Of a stretch of 64,000 bases of DNA, positions 39,777-53,888 are shown in pieces. The stretch's first letter is position 1. Every line of letters starts with the position of its first letter. Location: assembly GCA_037833965.1 (NCBI GenBank), contig AP031354.1, positions 908,001 to 972,000 on the forward strand, read 5' to 3'. Source of the stretch: Marchantia polymorpha subsp. ruderalis. Lineage: Eukaryota; Streptophyta; Marchantiopsida; Marchantiales; Marchantiaceae. A program made the position numbers and the translations under genes. A model generated the notes under the pieces. It was given only the letters and a program-made list of their open reading frames with translations, was not told the DNA's origin and searched no databases.

Positions 39777-39829
39777 GTGACCGGATTCCGGTCACAAGAC
39801 TGATAGACTCCGGTCACCGGAGTCTATCA
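39777..39829. repeat. Two adjacent odd-length perfect palindromes
   Basis: 39777-39795 is GTGACCGGA, T, then its reverse complement. Five bases later, 39801-39829 is TGATAGACTCCGGT, C, then its reverse complement (14-bp arms). Both share the CCGGTCA/TGACCGG core. Confidence 0.9.
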
Positions 39830-39859
39830 GCACCCTGAGACTGGACATCTCGCGGAAAT

Positions 39860-40375
39860 TTGACTGCTCTGGTCGGGCTGAAGAGCGACAGTGTGACTCG
39901 GACGACGATAGACTGACTGCTCCGGCGTCTTGACCAACACAATCCGGAACCCGGTTGGTGGACTCACTGGGCCATGGTAGTCTGAAATTTTGACGGCGTG
40001 GTACGAGGCGGTCGGCTGAGTCGACGCCATCCTTTCCCGAGCATCCAAGTGATCGTCCCTGTGGAGACGGTGGACTGTTCTGGTCGGAGGTGGTGTACAT
40101 TCGGCGAGCAACTTGCAGTCCATCTGGGGCCGGTCGTCCGTCAAGCTACAGCACGAACCGGATCAGCCGCAAAGCCGTACCCTACGATTGTGTTCCCAGT
40201 TCGTGGGGTGGCAGAGTTGAAGCTGAGGGTCCAGCATGGGCAACTGCGTTGCGGGTGGTGGTCGGTGCCCTGATTGGCAGCTCTCGGTCCATCCCAGTCA
40301 CACACACCGTAGGCTGACCGAGGACCATGTGCATGAACCACTCACTCACTATGTTGGACTGCTCCGGTCGGAGAC
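39860..40375. repeat. Dispersed GACTGCTCCGGTCGG-like motif
   Basis: Variants occur near 39862 (GACTGCTCTGGTCGG), 39917 (GACTGCTCCGGCG), 40072 (GGACTGTTCTGGTCGG) and 40352 (GGACTGCTCCGGTCGG). They lie just downstream of the palindrome pair, which uses the same words. Spacing is irregular, so this is not a simple tandem repeat. Confidence 0.5.
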
Positions 40376-43300
40376 TTCTGTTCTCTGGGTGGCCAACTGC
40401 CCCAGACCGAGCGGATCACCATTCAACAGGGAGCAACGGGGCACAAGGTGTTCGGATTTGAGCTCGTGTTTGAGCTCGTAGGTGTCGCGCCCACCTTCGC
40501 TTCATCTGCTTCTTCGTTGCCTTCGTAGCCGTGTGCGAAAGTCCTGTTCGTGAACCGAGTCAACTTTGTGTTTCAAAGGAACTTTACCAGGAATGCCCAC
40601 CACGTTGATATTGTGCGGAGCATTTCGCCGGCCTCGAGACTTGAATGTTCCATGACCACGTTGTTCTCATATTGTCTGCCTTCACTTTCCTCAAGGATCG
40701 GAGGGCGGCCAGACACGTCTAGTCCCAAGCCTCGTTGGTAAAGGCCAAGACGGGAGGGTTCAATGTGACACTTCGACTTAATGCCGGTCAAGATTTGTGG
40801 CTTTATTACTTGCTCTACGCTGCCTCTTGTGGTGGCCTTGCTCTTGGCACTTCTTTCCATTCCAATGCAAATGGTGACATTCCAAGATTGAAAAGAGTTA
40901 CAACTTGAGGATGGACATTTGGGTAAACAAATTTTAGTTCTCTTCATCAAATATGAAGGGAACTACATTAGGGGAAAAGAGTCCTGTGAATTTTCGTTAT
41001 TATTGAACACGTCTGTACAACATCTCTTGCTATTCGCATCAAGGACCTTCACGAAACTTCGGTTGAATGATCATGTACTATTAACGTACGATTTTTTGGA
41101 GGGTGTTTGCTGGTCATATGCAGCGTAAAGTAGGAACAATGTCTCGAGTTTTCACCAGCTGCTGAAAGGAGAAGAAACTCAAACCAACATTATTGTAGGG
41201 ATTGTAATTAACACGTGACGGGCTTGTGTCTTCTTTAAAGAGTGCATTGTTCTCATCGTTTGTATGATTATGGCTGTACGTTTGTTTTCCTCGGAAATTC
41301 CTAATGTACAGTCCTCTTTGTTTACTACAGCCTGTGCTCCTTAGTCGGTCCGTTATGCACAATTGTCTTTTTTATCTGAAGTACGTTTTATAGATGCAAC
41401 AGCACCGTGATGAAGTGATTTCAGTCATCCATCTTAACAACAGACCGTACAATGATTTCCTTTTTCCTTCTCTTTATTCGATATTTTGAAGTCTATATAA
41501 CTCCGGTCTTCCAATAACAATCGCAGGTTGCTCTGATGTCTGTTGGTTTGAAAAATGTTTCAAAGGTTTGTAAAACAACCTGTCGTTTCATGTCCAACGC
41601 AGCAAAGTCAGAAGTTCCATTTGAAGAAATTCACAAATCCTGAGGCAGCATGTATGATAGAACACAACATGAAATCAGCAGATTAAGTTGAGGTTTTGTT
41701 GTAGCAGGTGGCCCACTCTGTAATTGTACATTAGAATCGAATCATTTCACAAATAAAAGATAATGTCTTATTTGTGGACTGGCCCAGGGAATGCTCAAAC
41801 TCTGCGCCGAGATTCTGCTGTAGTAAACCAGAGTGTTGCTGCGTCAGTAAGTTCTACTTACTCATTCATGATTCTGACCTCTATCTTCGGAACGCGTAGA
41901 GCCACAGACTTGGTTTGGGGCAAGTCCTCGAAACTTCAGACAACACATGGGTCCTCACACACGAGGTCCAGTATATTTAGTGACCTGCAGCAACTTGAGG
42001 TCTTGCTCCGACTACTTACGGCCGCCATGTATGTCCAGCCGAATGACCACTTCGGTGCGTCTACGTACGTTAGGGGTTCTAAAACGTATTAACTTTGCTG
42101 GATACCTATGTGTCTCTTGTAGAACATAAGACGGGCTTGGCACCTATAATGAGCCCATTTGCACAACAAACTTCCACTTGAAGTGCTGGTTTGATAGTTG
42201 TGAAAGGTTCCTTTATGAACAGGACAAATTTTTTTTTTCACAATGATACTCGAAGTTCCCACCCAACTAGGACATATACGATGCTTGACAAGGGGTAGGT
42301 TTCAAACAAACTCCACCGCGTTATACAAGGCAGAATAGGAGAAGGATCCTCAAAATCTGGTACTTCTTTGACTGGCCAGACTAATTACTGTAGCGACTTG
42401 GTACTCCTTAATCTGGCGTAAAAGTCAAAGAATCTGGCCGTACCTATGTTAAGGTCTTGACATTTTTTTTCATGTATTTTATTTGTATAGAGGGAATCCT
42501 GCAACTAATCATTGACGTATGCGTACAAGCCTCAGGAAGGGGATGAGGAATCGAGGATCATGAGAGAGAGTCTACAAACATTCACAGGCTTCACAACGAG
42601 CGCGTGATTCTTCCCACAATGTGTCTTTATCAAATAACGCCCTATCTTCATTTAGCTTGACATGTGTTGAGTCCTGCAGGTCGATTCGGTTTGTCTGGAC
42701 GAAGGGTAGAAGTAGACAACCGCAGAAAGAACTTTTGAAAAGTCTGGCAGACGGAGCGCTCTATGGTAACTTCAGGTCAAGTCACCTGGATTGCTGCAAA
42801 TTGAGGCTGACTTTGCTTGGTGGTCACTGATGACCATGTTGGGTGTGGTCGAATTCAGTCCCCGGATGTCAGGTACTGAGAACTTGCTCTCAGAAGTTAG
42901 TTCATGTAATCTTTCATATTCGATAGCACTTTTAGCATTTTGAGCACGTTGCCTTTATCCTTGCTCTGTGATCCGCTGAAGGTTTTCCACAATGAAGATA
43001 GTTCAGAGAATATGAGAGGACTTAAGAGTTGGTCTGCACAGCTTCTTTGATTTATACTGCGTATGGTTCGGGAAGACTTTATGTATATATGTCTTCTCTC
43101 CTGAATCTGCTTAGCGGAGACAGTCCTCACCGCAAGTACACTCTAAACTTCTGAAAATGATCTGCCAGTCAATATGATGACCTCCAGTGAGAGTTAACAG
43201 AACTTGTCTTAACTTCAAATTTATTTCCACCCAAACTGGCGTCGAACTGGGGATGGTGAAAGAAATCTCCCTTCCGCTGTATTAGTGTCTGCTGAAACTC

Positions 43301-43956
43301 TTCACGACTTTAGCACTTCATGCATGACAACGGCACTTGCCTTTAGACCTACGTAGGCACATGTAGATGATAGAACTGCTTGAGTTCAATATCAGATTGG
43401 GCTGAAGGCAGAGGCTGTTGCGCTTTCCTGTATGAAATACTTGAGCCAGATGCGCTCACGAGCATATGTTTTGTGCATGTTCGATTTGATGAGGATCGGT
43501 CTTCATCGTAAGACTACCTGTAGGACTGTGTAGATGGATGTAGGAGTCAGGCCTTGTCCGAGGACTCGATTTCGAGTTCCACATTGGCTGGCTGGTTGCT
43601 GCTGTCTTCTTCGTGATGGCAGTGTCGAGATCATGACATCACCCTCTACTCCTTAACAGCACGCCGCTCTAGAGAAACTTCATGGCTGATGACATGCCAC
43701 TGTGCATGGTAGTCTGCAGCTCAACTATTTCATAGCCATTCGAGAGCACTTGAGTCAGTCCACGGTTGGAGTAAGGCAGATTAAGGCTGAGCCATTTGAA
43801 GGGAGTGGTGCACCCAGTGACAGGTCTAAGGTACCCTACTTTCATTTCCTTCGCTTCATCCCAGCTTGAGGTACAAAATGTACTGCAGTAAGTACCAGTA
43901 ACAAGGTGCCTCTACAAATAAGGTACCGCGGTACAAGGCCCTCTAGATGCAACCCC
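40376..43956. other. No gene recognised
   Basis: Frames of 60-125 codons (40573-40950 -, 41763-42092 +, 42897-43130 -) have no domain I know. A perfect 12-bp palindrome GTACCGCGGTAC occurs near 43922. Confidence 0.4.
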
Positions 43957-44669
43957 TTAACTGTCCTGTAAACTGCTTTTCGTTGGGGTAAAGTACACAA
44001 CTTCGCGTGGCCAGCAGAGCTCGAGGAAAACGTCTGGAGTAGTGTGTTGAATGCTACCCAACCTCAAGTATGGGGCTTGAAACAAACCCCTGCCAAATGG
44101 GGCAAGAGTCGTGATTCGTGACTGCACGAGGCGACTCGAAGCAGAGGTCCTACTAAATCTGACTGGAGTCGTGCGAGTGATTTCATGTGAAACCCGGTTC
44201 TTGTTCCAGTATCTACCCCATATACTCATCCACCACCTTCGGAGCAACTTGGTGAGACCAGGGCAGGTACCATGAAACCCAGACTGAAAACATCTGTCCG
44301 CTAAAGCTGGTGACCTTTCCTCCTCGATGGGGTGACGTCTCGTCCGAGGTGGATCCTTATCACCAAGACCAAGCTCCACATCTGGTGCCCCCTCTTCATC
44401 TGTCGGTAGCTCTGGATCTTCAGGTAAAGTTTTCATCCGTCTCGTGACACCCCTGTGGCCAACGGAGCTTTGGAACTGTCGAAGTAAGTTTCTGCGAGGG
44501 GGGTTGGGGTTGACGAAGTGTCAAACTCGTTCGAGTCATTGTCTCCTGAGTTTGAGGATCCTAGCCTTTCTTCTTGCCTCTTGAGGAGCACGCAAGGTAC
44601 TGTACTCATCCCACTCTGGTTATCCAGACTGGATAACGGGTTGACAAGTTTATCACACTCACTCCTCAA
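43957..44669 (-). other. Two abutting unrecognised reading frames
   Basis: On the minus strand, a 78-codon frame (44669-44433) ends where a 159-codon frame (44436-43957) begins, in another frame. The first is rich in serine, asparagine and acidic residues. The second starts MKTLPEDPELPTDEEGAPD and is basic and aromatic further on (LLRRWWMSIWGRYW). This could be a broken gene or retroelement gag remnant with a frameshift. I do not recognise either. Confidence 0.3.
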
Positions 44670-46512
44670 TGTATTCCTCGAGTGAACATATGATGTGGAA
44701 AGTATAGAACATGCTCAACGACATTGAGGTCTAAAATAAGGCGTCTAGCAATCAGCACCAACAAATCATGGGGTGGGCTTGAGTCGGCATGTTGAGGTTT
44801 GATTGAGGTACATGGCTGCTGCTTCTGCTGTTATCTCCGCGGGCCACTGGCACTGAAGGGGGAATATTGACAAACTTACAGAGCTTGGAGAACATGGCAT
44901 GAAAGTAAGTGGCCTCACGGCCGTAACCTCAAAGCATTTGTGCTGTCTCTATGAATGCATGCAGGGTTTCCACCAGACTCGACTCTGACAATTTTCCCAC
45001 AACCTCAACGACATGGCACGCTCTCGAATATGGTCCCACCGTCAACCTCCAACTCCTCAACTTTTCTACATATCCAGTTCTAGCATTCCCGATCTTATTT
45101 GACTTCTATCCAACTCCTGTACACTCAGATAATTTTCCACTTGCTCCACTCCATTCCCCTCTTACTCTCTCCAGGGGAGAAGTTCTTGAACACTGAGGTT
45201 TCCGACCCAACTCCCTCACTGAGAACATGCCACGAATCTCTGCCCACCCTGATTGGATTGCTTTAGATGTGGATCAAGCAAAACGTCGATGCACAGCTCC
45301 TCCATCCGTGTATTTCTCCCGTGAGGAAAGCAGTCGCTCACTCAAGCACTAACCGAAGCACGAGACAAGCAGACATGGCATGAACTTGCGTGGCCTGACA
45401 CTGACCAATTGTCCCAGTCTCTAACTCTTGCAGCGGTCAGAAGGACCATTCCACAAAAGCCGGATCTGCTAGTTCGCATGGAGAAGAAACCGGCGAGTGA
45501 ATGTAGATGACCTGAGGGAACCGGATCGACCGGGAAGGCCCTACATGCTCATATTTGGCAATATTTAAGTCCAGTTGTAATCTGGCGAGGCTTCTAATAT
45601 GGCTGGATAGAGTGGAGATGGGAGGAACAGAGAGAAGAACAGAATAATACAGTAACGCCTAGAAGAACGTGGACGCAGTATTGATGGTCCCGCGTGCACA
45701 CGAGTTTACGGCAAGCACATAGCGGGCGAGCGAAACCGCCCAAACTGCCTCCAAATTTGTTGCTGTTTTGTTTTGTCTGGTTTTGTCTTTATTCGGCGCC
45801 CGCGAGCCCGAGAAGTTTGCTTGGTGCCCTGACAATGGTCCGTGCGTAGGACGCACTCTCCCTCGGGACTGAAACCTACGCATGTTCCACACCCACACGC
45901 TTTCCAGCCCTGACCGCCTAGCAGTGCATTCCAGGCTGGTTACCCTTGTCTATAGGTGGTTACCTCTTGCCCGAAAGTCTCAAGTCATTTTGATCCGTCG
46001 GCTTTCTTTGAACACTATCGGATTATTGACCGAGCATCTCGCTTGACCGATGGACGCGGTCCCGTTCCAGTTACTTCTGTTGGTTTCTAGGTTCTTCTGT
46101 GACCCCGATTACGGCTTCATTGAAAGGTAACTCCGTCGACTACCTTGAGTTTGGCGGGAACTGGCATTGCCGGTTTCATGACCCTGGTGTCACCCACGCT
46201 GGTTAGTTCGACATCTGGTTCGAACTGACCATCGTGGCCTTTGACTCATGGTCCTCAAACTGGGGTTCGAACCTCGTCGCGGGTTTACACGGCATTCCAG
46301 CTGGGAGCGTACCTCTCGATCTCGGTCTAATCCAATCCTAAGCGGAGCTTGATCCGCTAAGTGGATCCGGATATTCCACCATATTTGGCTGCAACCTCTG
46401 GAAGAAAACCGCGAGTGGGAGGCCGTGGTGAGGTATTCAGAATCCCGGCCTCGAACACGTGGCGTCAAAATAAGTTCCCGTTTCACCCCGAGTTACTCAT
46501 ATGCGAATCCCC
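44670..46512. other. No gene recognised
   Basis: GC-richer DNA with several CpG words and short frames on both strands. Tests for tRNA-like boxes around the GGTTCGAAC words near 46212 and 46265 failed. Confidence 0.4.
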
Positions 46513-46544
46513 AGGTCTGGCGGCCTCCATCAGCCGCCAGACCT
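46513..46544. repeat. Hairpin, 12-bp perfect arms
   Basis: AGGTCTGGCGGC and its reverse complement enclose CTCCATCA. It lies in otherwise featureless sequence and is followed by a T-rich stretch, but nothing suggests a transcript end here. Confidence 0.85.
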
Positions 46545-49500
46545 CCTTAGTTTTGGCCAGTTTTGCATCAAGTTGCGCCCTCTAAAATCGCCTTCGATTC
46601 AAAATTATCGCACTGCAAACCGGGAACGTAATATCTAAACTCTAAGTTTCAAAATTGAAGAGACACGTCACGGTAAAGTATGCTTGTCATAACCAAGATT
46701 CAGATCAGATTCAAGGCGTATGTGACATTTCTTCGAATTTCAACAAGTTCCGGTGATATGACTTTTTCTTTCTATCCACTTCCTTTGCATTCTTACATAT
46801 TTAGGCCTATAAATCTAGTACGCAAGCACACACGTCAAGTTTACCAGTAAACTTCTCAATATTCTCATTGGTCTTGTTCAGTCTTTGTTTGATTATTGCT
46901 AATCCACGAATGCGGAATCATGCTGTGATTTGACCGCAACAGTCGAGAATCCAATCGACTACGTTATACAGAGTTCCTTTATCTTTTACATAATTGAAAA
47001 GAGATATACGTTTTTATGAAAGAAATATCCATTAATAATATAATTGGCTGCACTTTGATGTATTTATTCGCCTATCTTCTAAATGTCCATATCCCAGTAC
47101 ATCAAGGAATTTGAAGGTGCCACAAGTGAATTATTCAATTCAAATCATTCATTAATTTTTAAAAATCTGAAAGCCTTGAAATAGCCAATGAAGAAATCAT
47201 GCGCTAACATCTTATGCGCTAATATATAAAAGTGAAAGAAGTCTGATAGGTAATGGATTGTGCAGTAAATCATCACTGCACCAAAAAGTTGATATTGATA
47301 ATTAAAATATCCGTTGAATTAATTATGATTAAATATAATATGATGTATGTGTGTTTAGAGTGAAATTAGGTTGGTAATAGCAGTCAGGAGAAGGATATCA
47401 AATAGACAAAATAACATATTCCTGTAGGAAAAGACGTGTTAGGTGGTGTGATTGATGCTTTAGTAAAATCCATCGATGGAAAAGTTGCTTTAAGATCTAG
47501 TCAAACCATTAAATATGAAATGAGTCGAGAAATCAAGGTCTAAGTCTCAATATTGAATATATCTCATATAATTCTGAGAACATCTGAAATGAAAATATCG
47601 TAATGTCACAAGTCTAACAGAGAAAACTCTCTTGAAGAATTTGGTGCGAGGGTTGAGAGTTTCGACGTCCTAATTAGCCCACCTTCCAGTCTTTTCACCA
47701 CCTTCCACTTCGCAATAGCTCTTTGAAAAGAACTTTACTTCTTGCTGTTCTCCTCAACATCTCCCCTCCTCTCTTGCCGAGATACAATGCATTTTCAAAA
47801 CCAGGGATGGATGAAAGACTTTGCAGCTACTCACAATAGCCCAACAGAGCATAAATAGCCATGGATTTAAAAAAAATTTTGATTGCAAATGAACTTATTA
47901 GTTCAAAAATGACACACAGTCCACATTAAATACGTTTGCGAAAAAACTCAAAAACTTGTGTCCAAAAAGAGAGAAATGATTTATCAATTTTAGATCATAA
48001 GCTTAGTTGAAAGTTTACTCATTGACGTATTATACATTTCAAGCCAAGATAATCATAACATGCATATTGGTATATCATACACTTTAAGCCAATACACTAC
48101 TTGAATAGCAAACATAAGGCAAAGTCGGATATGTGTTTGAGGTGAGAACACAACATTTTTCTATGATTAATCAAGTGTTGATGAAATAGACATCTATGTG
48201 GTAAAATAAGTGTTATAGGAAGTAAATTAATTCGTTGAGAGAGAATTCTTTACTCATAATTTGTTGGACACTAGAAAATTGGAATATTTTCAATAATTGT
48301 TGAAGGGAGGAAGACTCATGATTGTTGGATTTTGGAAATGAATGTAGTGTTCTCTACAACTCCATTAATAGTGTGATTTTGAGAATGTATGTTGACAAGT
48401 TTTCTTATATTGCTTATGATACAATCTTCCAAAATTGTATTAAAGGCAAGAATTATCACAAAGATATACGGACTACTTTGTATTAGAGTGTAATCTTTTT
48501 GAACGGATCTCCATACATCATGGAGCAAATATTCTTTGATCTAAATAATTTCAGTCCAATAATTTCTTGCAAACAACATGTCGTGCGAATATGTATTGCC
48601 ATACACTCTACAAAGCTAACATGCCACTCACACAAACAGACAGGAACAAGATTGTATGCACTCAAATGTATCACACCTCGAACAACTTTCAGTTCTTTGA
48701 GTATCTCCGACTTATATCATTCCACACCTAATCGTAGGCCAAATTTAAAAATAGAAAATACAAAGACACATGACAAATATGAGCAACCCACATTGCATTA
48801 CGTAACAAAGTGATCTTTGTCTTATGAGTGAAAATATATAGTGTTCTCTACCAAGCGATGAGCATATGCTGCATAAATTAAATTACATAACAAGCTAAAA
48901 GAAAACATAAAAAAGCTATTATATCTACAAATATATATATTATATTTGTACTTATAAAATACATGTCTTTTATCTGAATATCAATAAAGACTAGAGTGAT
49001 GGTTGACTACTTGCATCATTGTGAAATAAAGGTGGTTTGAAAAATTGAGAAGGTTGTACAGTAAAAACTAAGTTATAAATTTGCTTATTATTTCTTATCA
49101 TTTGAATAGTTCAAGAATAAAAAATTAATTTTGAGAGATCATTTAAGCTAATAATCTTTGTACTTACTGTAAAATAATGTGGCTTGAATAGATTGGAAAG
49201 GAGATAATTGGTTTATATCAATACAAAAAGTGATAATTACCAATCATTTACTTTTAGAAAAATTTGAAAGAAGGTAAATTTTGTCGATTAACTTTTGCAA
49301 ATAAATTTAGAAGCCAAAAAATGTATCTATCTACCAAGCCTGCGTGGAAAAATAAACATGGGCTGAATAGTTTTTTTGAAATAGCAATGAAGATGAGATT
49401 CAAGAATCAGTAATGAGGTACGTTAAAAAGCATATTGCGCATTGTTTTTGAAAACACCATTGCTCTTGCTATAGAAAATTGACAAATATTTAGGCCTCTA

Positions 49501-50510
49501 TAATCCATAATGCTTCATGAGCGACAAGACGTTTATCATTACTAAAAAATGAATAAGTAGTAGGTAAGAAAAAAACTCCACACTCTTTACTACAAGATAG
49601 ATTAATAATGCTTAAGAGATTAGATCTTAAATAGTAAAAATGCTCGTGAATATTATTTGAAATATTTTAAATCAAGTATAATTTAGTAGTATTCACACAA
49701 TTGGAATTGTTATTACTTGGAAAAGCTAATTAAGACTATAAAATGTTGAGCTTAGGTAATTGTTCTTAACCCTAAAGTGTTGTTGTGTGCTGATGACAGC
49801 ACTCTCTTGTAGTGCCACATTTTTATTAACATTGCTTCTATAAAAAATGTAATTTGATGGAGCAAAGTTAAACATCATTCTCTTCTCTTGGTTCATTGTG
49901 AACAGGAATGACAACACTTTGTGCACATACATTAGATATAACCAATAATTGCAATGATTGTATGATGAACGATTTACTTTTTGGTGACTAGCTTATTGAA
50001 AAGTACTCACCAAAAGATGAACTTTCCAACCTTTTAAAAAGTTAAAAAATTTCTAAAGTAATCACTTTGCTAAAAACATAAACAAGATAAATATTATTGT
50101 CAATTTTGACAAGATCAATCAACTAATCACATACAGCTTGTTTAAGAAAATGATACATGAACTCTATATATTTTATCTTCTTCTATTTTCATCATTTGAT
50201 TCACAACTAAATATAAATTTATTTGAACATTAAAATAAAATTTGATATTTTTAACTGTAATATTATTTTAGTGAATCTATTATTCAATCAAATTGATCAT
50301 ACTACGGAAATTTTATTTCTATATTTATGGATTTTGTGATAAATTTAATCCTGCACATAATTTTGAAATCTAGAATTTCAACTTATGCATACAACTCCAA
50401 GTGTAAGTTTAATTTGGATACTCTAATTATTTCATTCAAGTATTATATTATCACAAGCTAAATAGTCAATCATTGAATTAGAATTGTGCAATTTTTCATA
50501 AAAACAAGAC
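46545..50510. other. AT-rich gene desert
   Basis: About 4 kb, strongly AT-rich from 46.9 kb. Frames at 48316-48528 (-), 48499-48813 (+) and 49726-49932 (-) have no recognisable domain. Some may be copia remnants, given the fragment that follows. Confidence 0.5.
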
Positions 50511-50592
50511 ATGCATGCAATTCCAACGTACTCTTTAGATATTTGAGAATTCGCATTATAGCCTTCCAATATATATTCTTGAGTTTGATATG
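50511..50592 (-). pseudogene. Probable copia pol fragment
   Basis: The minus strand reads IYWKAIMRILKYLKSTLELH, which resembles the conserved copia segment HWEAVKRILRYLKGTLDYGL just before RNase H. Only this short stretch is recognisable, in AT-rich decayed surroundings. The match is from memory of the family. Confidence 0.45.
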
Positions 50593-51544
50593 TATTTGAT
50601 AGTTTTTTTATCCATGATAAAAAATATCACACCTTACGCAAATCAAAGTAACAATGAGTTATTATTTTTAACAACTAAGGTTATAATCTATACGACAAAG
50701 ATGATGATACCTTTAATTGACAAGCTAAATGCATGCTCACGGCCTTGCAAACTTCTATTTCAACCTTGCAAGTTCATTTTGGCAATTTTTATTGTTTCAA
50801 TTAAAATATTTCATACTTCAATTGCCTTTTGAATCTTGATGTTTGAAATGATTGTTAGTACATTTAAATCATTCTACAGTAAAAAAATTGACATACCTTT
50901 GATATTATCAACATAAGATCTGTCTTTTAAGTTGCAATAAACATATCATTCAAAATTGAAACAAACACATTTTGACTCTTTAGTACTCAATAAAATAATG
51001 AAAAGTTTTATACGAGTATATAAGACTTTATTTTGATCTAAATAAAAAAAATAAGCAAGTTTCATTTTATTAATAAAGCTGGTAGCCGTGGTACTACACG
51101 ACATTGTCATACTTGTCAGCTAGGTACTTATGGCACGAAACACTTCAATCCATGAGGCCTATTCACTATCATCTCCTGCATTCGTAACTGAACCGTCACC
51201 AACTGCCGATGCAAATAGTGTTTTTTTAAGATGAGCCGTCAGTTTGCCGTATCTTGCTGGCATGAAGACTATTCAGCTTAGCCCGCACACTTGATAATGC
51301 CTTCTAATTGTCGTTTCTCCATTTCTTCCACGCCATGTTTGATCCTATCTCATTGAGCTTCTAGAACCGATTATCTTGTTGTTGGATCATTTTATGCATG
51401 ACCAAAAGATTCTCCACTTAGCCTTTCTGCAACGACTATCTTTCAGCCACAGCAAGTTACGTTAAGTCAATGAAAACAAACTCATCTTCATGCACAAACC
51501 CTTGTTCTATTGTATGGATCACCTCGTTCACATGGTGGACCACA

Positions 51545-51600
51545 ACCGAATTCCTCGTTTTCAACAAATCAAACCGAATTCCTCATAGTCAACAAATCAA
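51545..51600. repeat. Tandem pair of 28-bp units
   Basis: ACCGAATTCCTC...CAACAAATCAA occurs at 51545-51572 and again at 51573-51600, with a few differences in the middle. Confidence 0.8.
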
Positions 51601-51868
51601 ACGTTAGACATTGCCAATCTGATTGCGGAGTGGAAGGGCTGCTATGTGGTGATTGTCTCGCCATCTTGTCTCATTTGTAAACAATCTCGTATATATGATA
51701 TTCTGCTAGAGTTATCAATCCCAACTTGTCATAAAAGTGTACATTGCAACTTTTTTTATTAGTGCGTATTTTGTTTGCTTGCTTGCGGCAGAAAGATCCG
51801 GTTTAGTATAGATTGCGCATAATGTATACTCTCAGGATCAATAATCTGATTTAGTAAACATTACGATT

Positions 51869-51896
51869 CTTTCCTTAAGCAATCGCTTAAGGAAAG
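51869..51896. repeat. Hairpin, 12-bp perfect arms, 4-base loop
   Basis: CTTTCCTTAAGC, AATC, then the exact reverse complement. Copies of GATCAATAA/GGTCACTTTATT words lie on both sides, so it may be the core of a small palindromic element. Confidence 0.8.
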
Positions 51897-52779
51897 GGTC
51901 ACTTTATTTTCCTGAGGATTGGATCACTTTATTGGATTGATAAGAAATGGTGTATGAACATTCCCACCAACATGATTGTAGCTCGAATCAGCATGATAAT
52001 CCGGCCCTAAATATTTCAAATAAAGCATAGCTTCCTAAGACTCTGAATGTCTTCTCCATCCAGTTGTATCTCTGCTGGATTTTCTTGCACGACTCTAGAC
52101 ACACGTAGTTCCAATTGGAGACCAAGAACATGATACTCTCTCTTGCAACCTTGCCAAATTTTCATTTTGCCATGTAGGTTTCACAATTCTAGGTTGATAG
52201 GTGCCCTTTGATTGTTGTTCAGCCCAACAGTCCAAGGATGATGTTGACTATTCTGCGTAGGCGGAGCATGCTTCATCGTAACAACTGGATCAACAGTAAA
52301 TCTGCAGATTGAGCGAATTATCGAGACTTGTCAGATGTGAGTCCATCTCGACTTTTCTGAATTCTCGCACCAGTCGTTATTCTCTCATGCGCGACCCGGC
52401 ATAAGTTTACGTTGGCAGAATCGAAAATCAACCTGAAAACGAAAAAACTACCATGTTTAGACTACCTATGACTCTACACAACCATTTTGTTATGTTGAAT
52501 CTTGAAGGTTATCCTTGTGAAGTCTATTCGAACGTGTCTCCATTTCATTCATATGAAACTAATCTGGTAGTTTTGTGAAATGACACCAGACTGTATTCAT
52601 CACTACTATAACAAACTGCAAATGAAACAACATAACATATTTTGCAGAAAAACCATAACCTAAATTAACGTCATACAAAAATCATTCACCTACATCCCAG
52701 GGTAGAGAATTTGAACCCAATTCGCCCCTCGTTTCAACGATAATCTGTTGGGGCAGTGTGTAACTCAAGGTTTTGTCTG

Positions 52780-53125
52780 CGCAGCTCTGGTGCAAGCAAC
52801 GCGGGGAGAGTACGTTACCGAGGCCGGGTGCTTGAGCTGGGCATGTCAGAAACTGGAACCGGTGGTAAAGAAACTCAAACAGTCCTCTCGAGGAGAAGCT
52901 TGGTGTAATGGGGTGGTGCAGAAGCCTGCGGAGCATTCAGGTACATTGATCCATCAAAGCCTTCCTTCGAGATCCCAGCCATGAGCGAAGCTCGCGCGAT
53001 TAAAATGGAGATAGATAGGCTGTGCTGAGTGCGGCGATAGATATATTGTATGTAATGCATGAAATGTGATAGCTCGTTTGATGCAGACTATCGTCCCATG
53101 CTTGCACGCGCTGGTCACCGTATGT
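52780..53125 (+). pseudogene. Partial copy of the exons upstream of the ISG12-like segment
   Basis: A probable exon from about 52784 (after TCTGCGCAG) to 52936 (CATTCAG|GTACATTG) reads CLSWACQKLEPVVKK and ends near PAEHSG. The minus-strand locus at 56.3 kb reads CLSWACEKVATVEKQ, with the same donor position. The homology continues through the intron to ATGCATGAAAT and to a second donor, GGTCACC|GTATGTTTT, near 53118. No counterpart of the glycine/alanine-rich last exon was found downstream, so this copy looks incomplete. The two copies point towards each other, with the P450 relic between them. Confidence 0.45.
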
Positions 53126-53888
53126 TTTTTCAATAATCTCGAGAATTTTATACGAAAATTTCTAGCTATGTTTAATTTGGAGACATGGAACTGAGTTCGT
53201 CTACTAATAGTTACTAGATTGCAGTTAAACGTGATACTGCAACTGCAGGTTGAAGCTATAATTTATAAATCATCAGTTGAATCACTTCTCTTTATATCAT
53301 GAAGAGATTCATTGGAATGTTGCAAAGTCAATTTTGCAGTATTTGAAAGTTTAGATTAATTTGGATCTTCGAACAACAGATATGGAGGTTTGATATATCC
53401 TACTTGTACCGAATCTGACAGTGGGAGGGATCTCCATAGAAGTTTTTTACCAGAAATTTACAAGTTTGGAAATATCACGATTGATAGGAGTAGCAAATTG
53501 CAATGAAGATGTTAATTACTGAAGCTAAATATTGTGAACTTTCTGAGTGCTACAAAGAATATTTTTCTCAGGCTGATTATTGACACAGCTAAGGTTATGC
53601 AAATATGATAGCTAAAAAACCATTTTATTTCAGAGCATGAAACTTAATATAGTATTCGTGGATATGAATCCATTTCACATAGAGTATTTGGAAGCTGCAT
53701 CGTGTGGAATCAAATCGAGATCTGTTATCATTAGTTATGAACATCAACATTTAGCATCAACTCGGTCAAGAGTGATGAGTTGTTCAGTGGCCATACTACC
53801 TTGCAGATTGACTGGAAACTTGACGCTGTCGGTCCTTCATAACTTGCAGATCGAAGATGATTCTAGCTGCAGTATACACCTTCATGGA

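Larger units (their letters stand above)
50593..52770. other. No gene recognised
   Basis: Contains a plus-strand 80-codon frame (50590-50832) without a domain, a small tandem repeat (51545-51600) and a hairpin (51869-51896), listed separately. Confidence 0.4.

Noticed and set aside
46200-46290. tRNA-like GGTTCGAAC boxes
   Set aside because: No matching A box, acceptor stem or anticodon arm could be folded around them. The same applies to similar words near 32585 and 36670.
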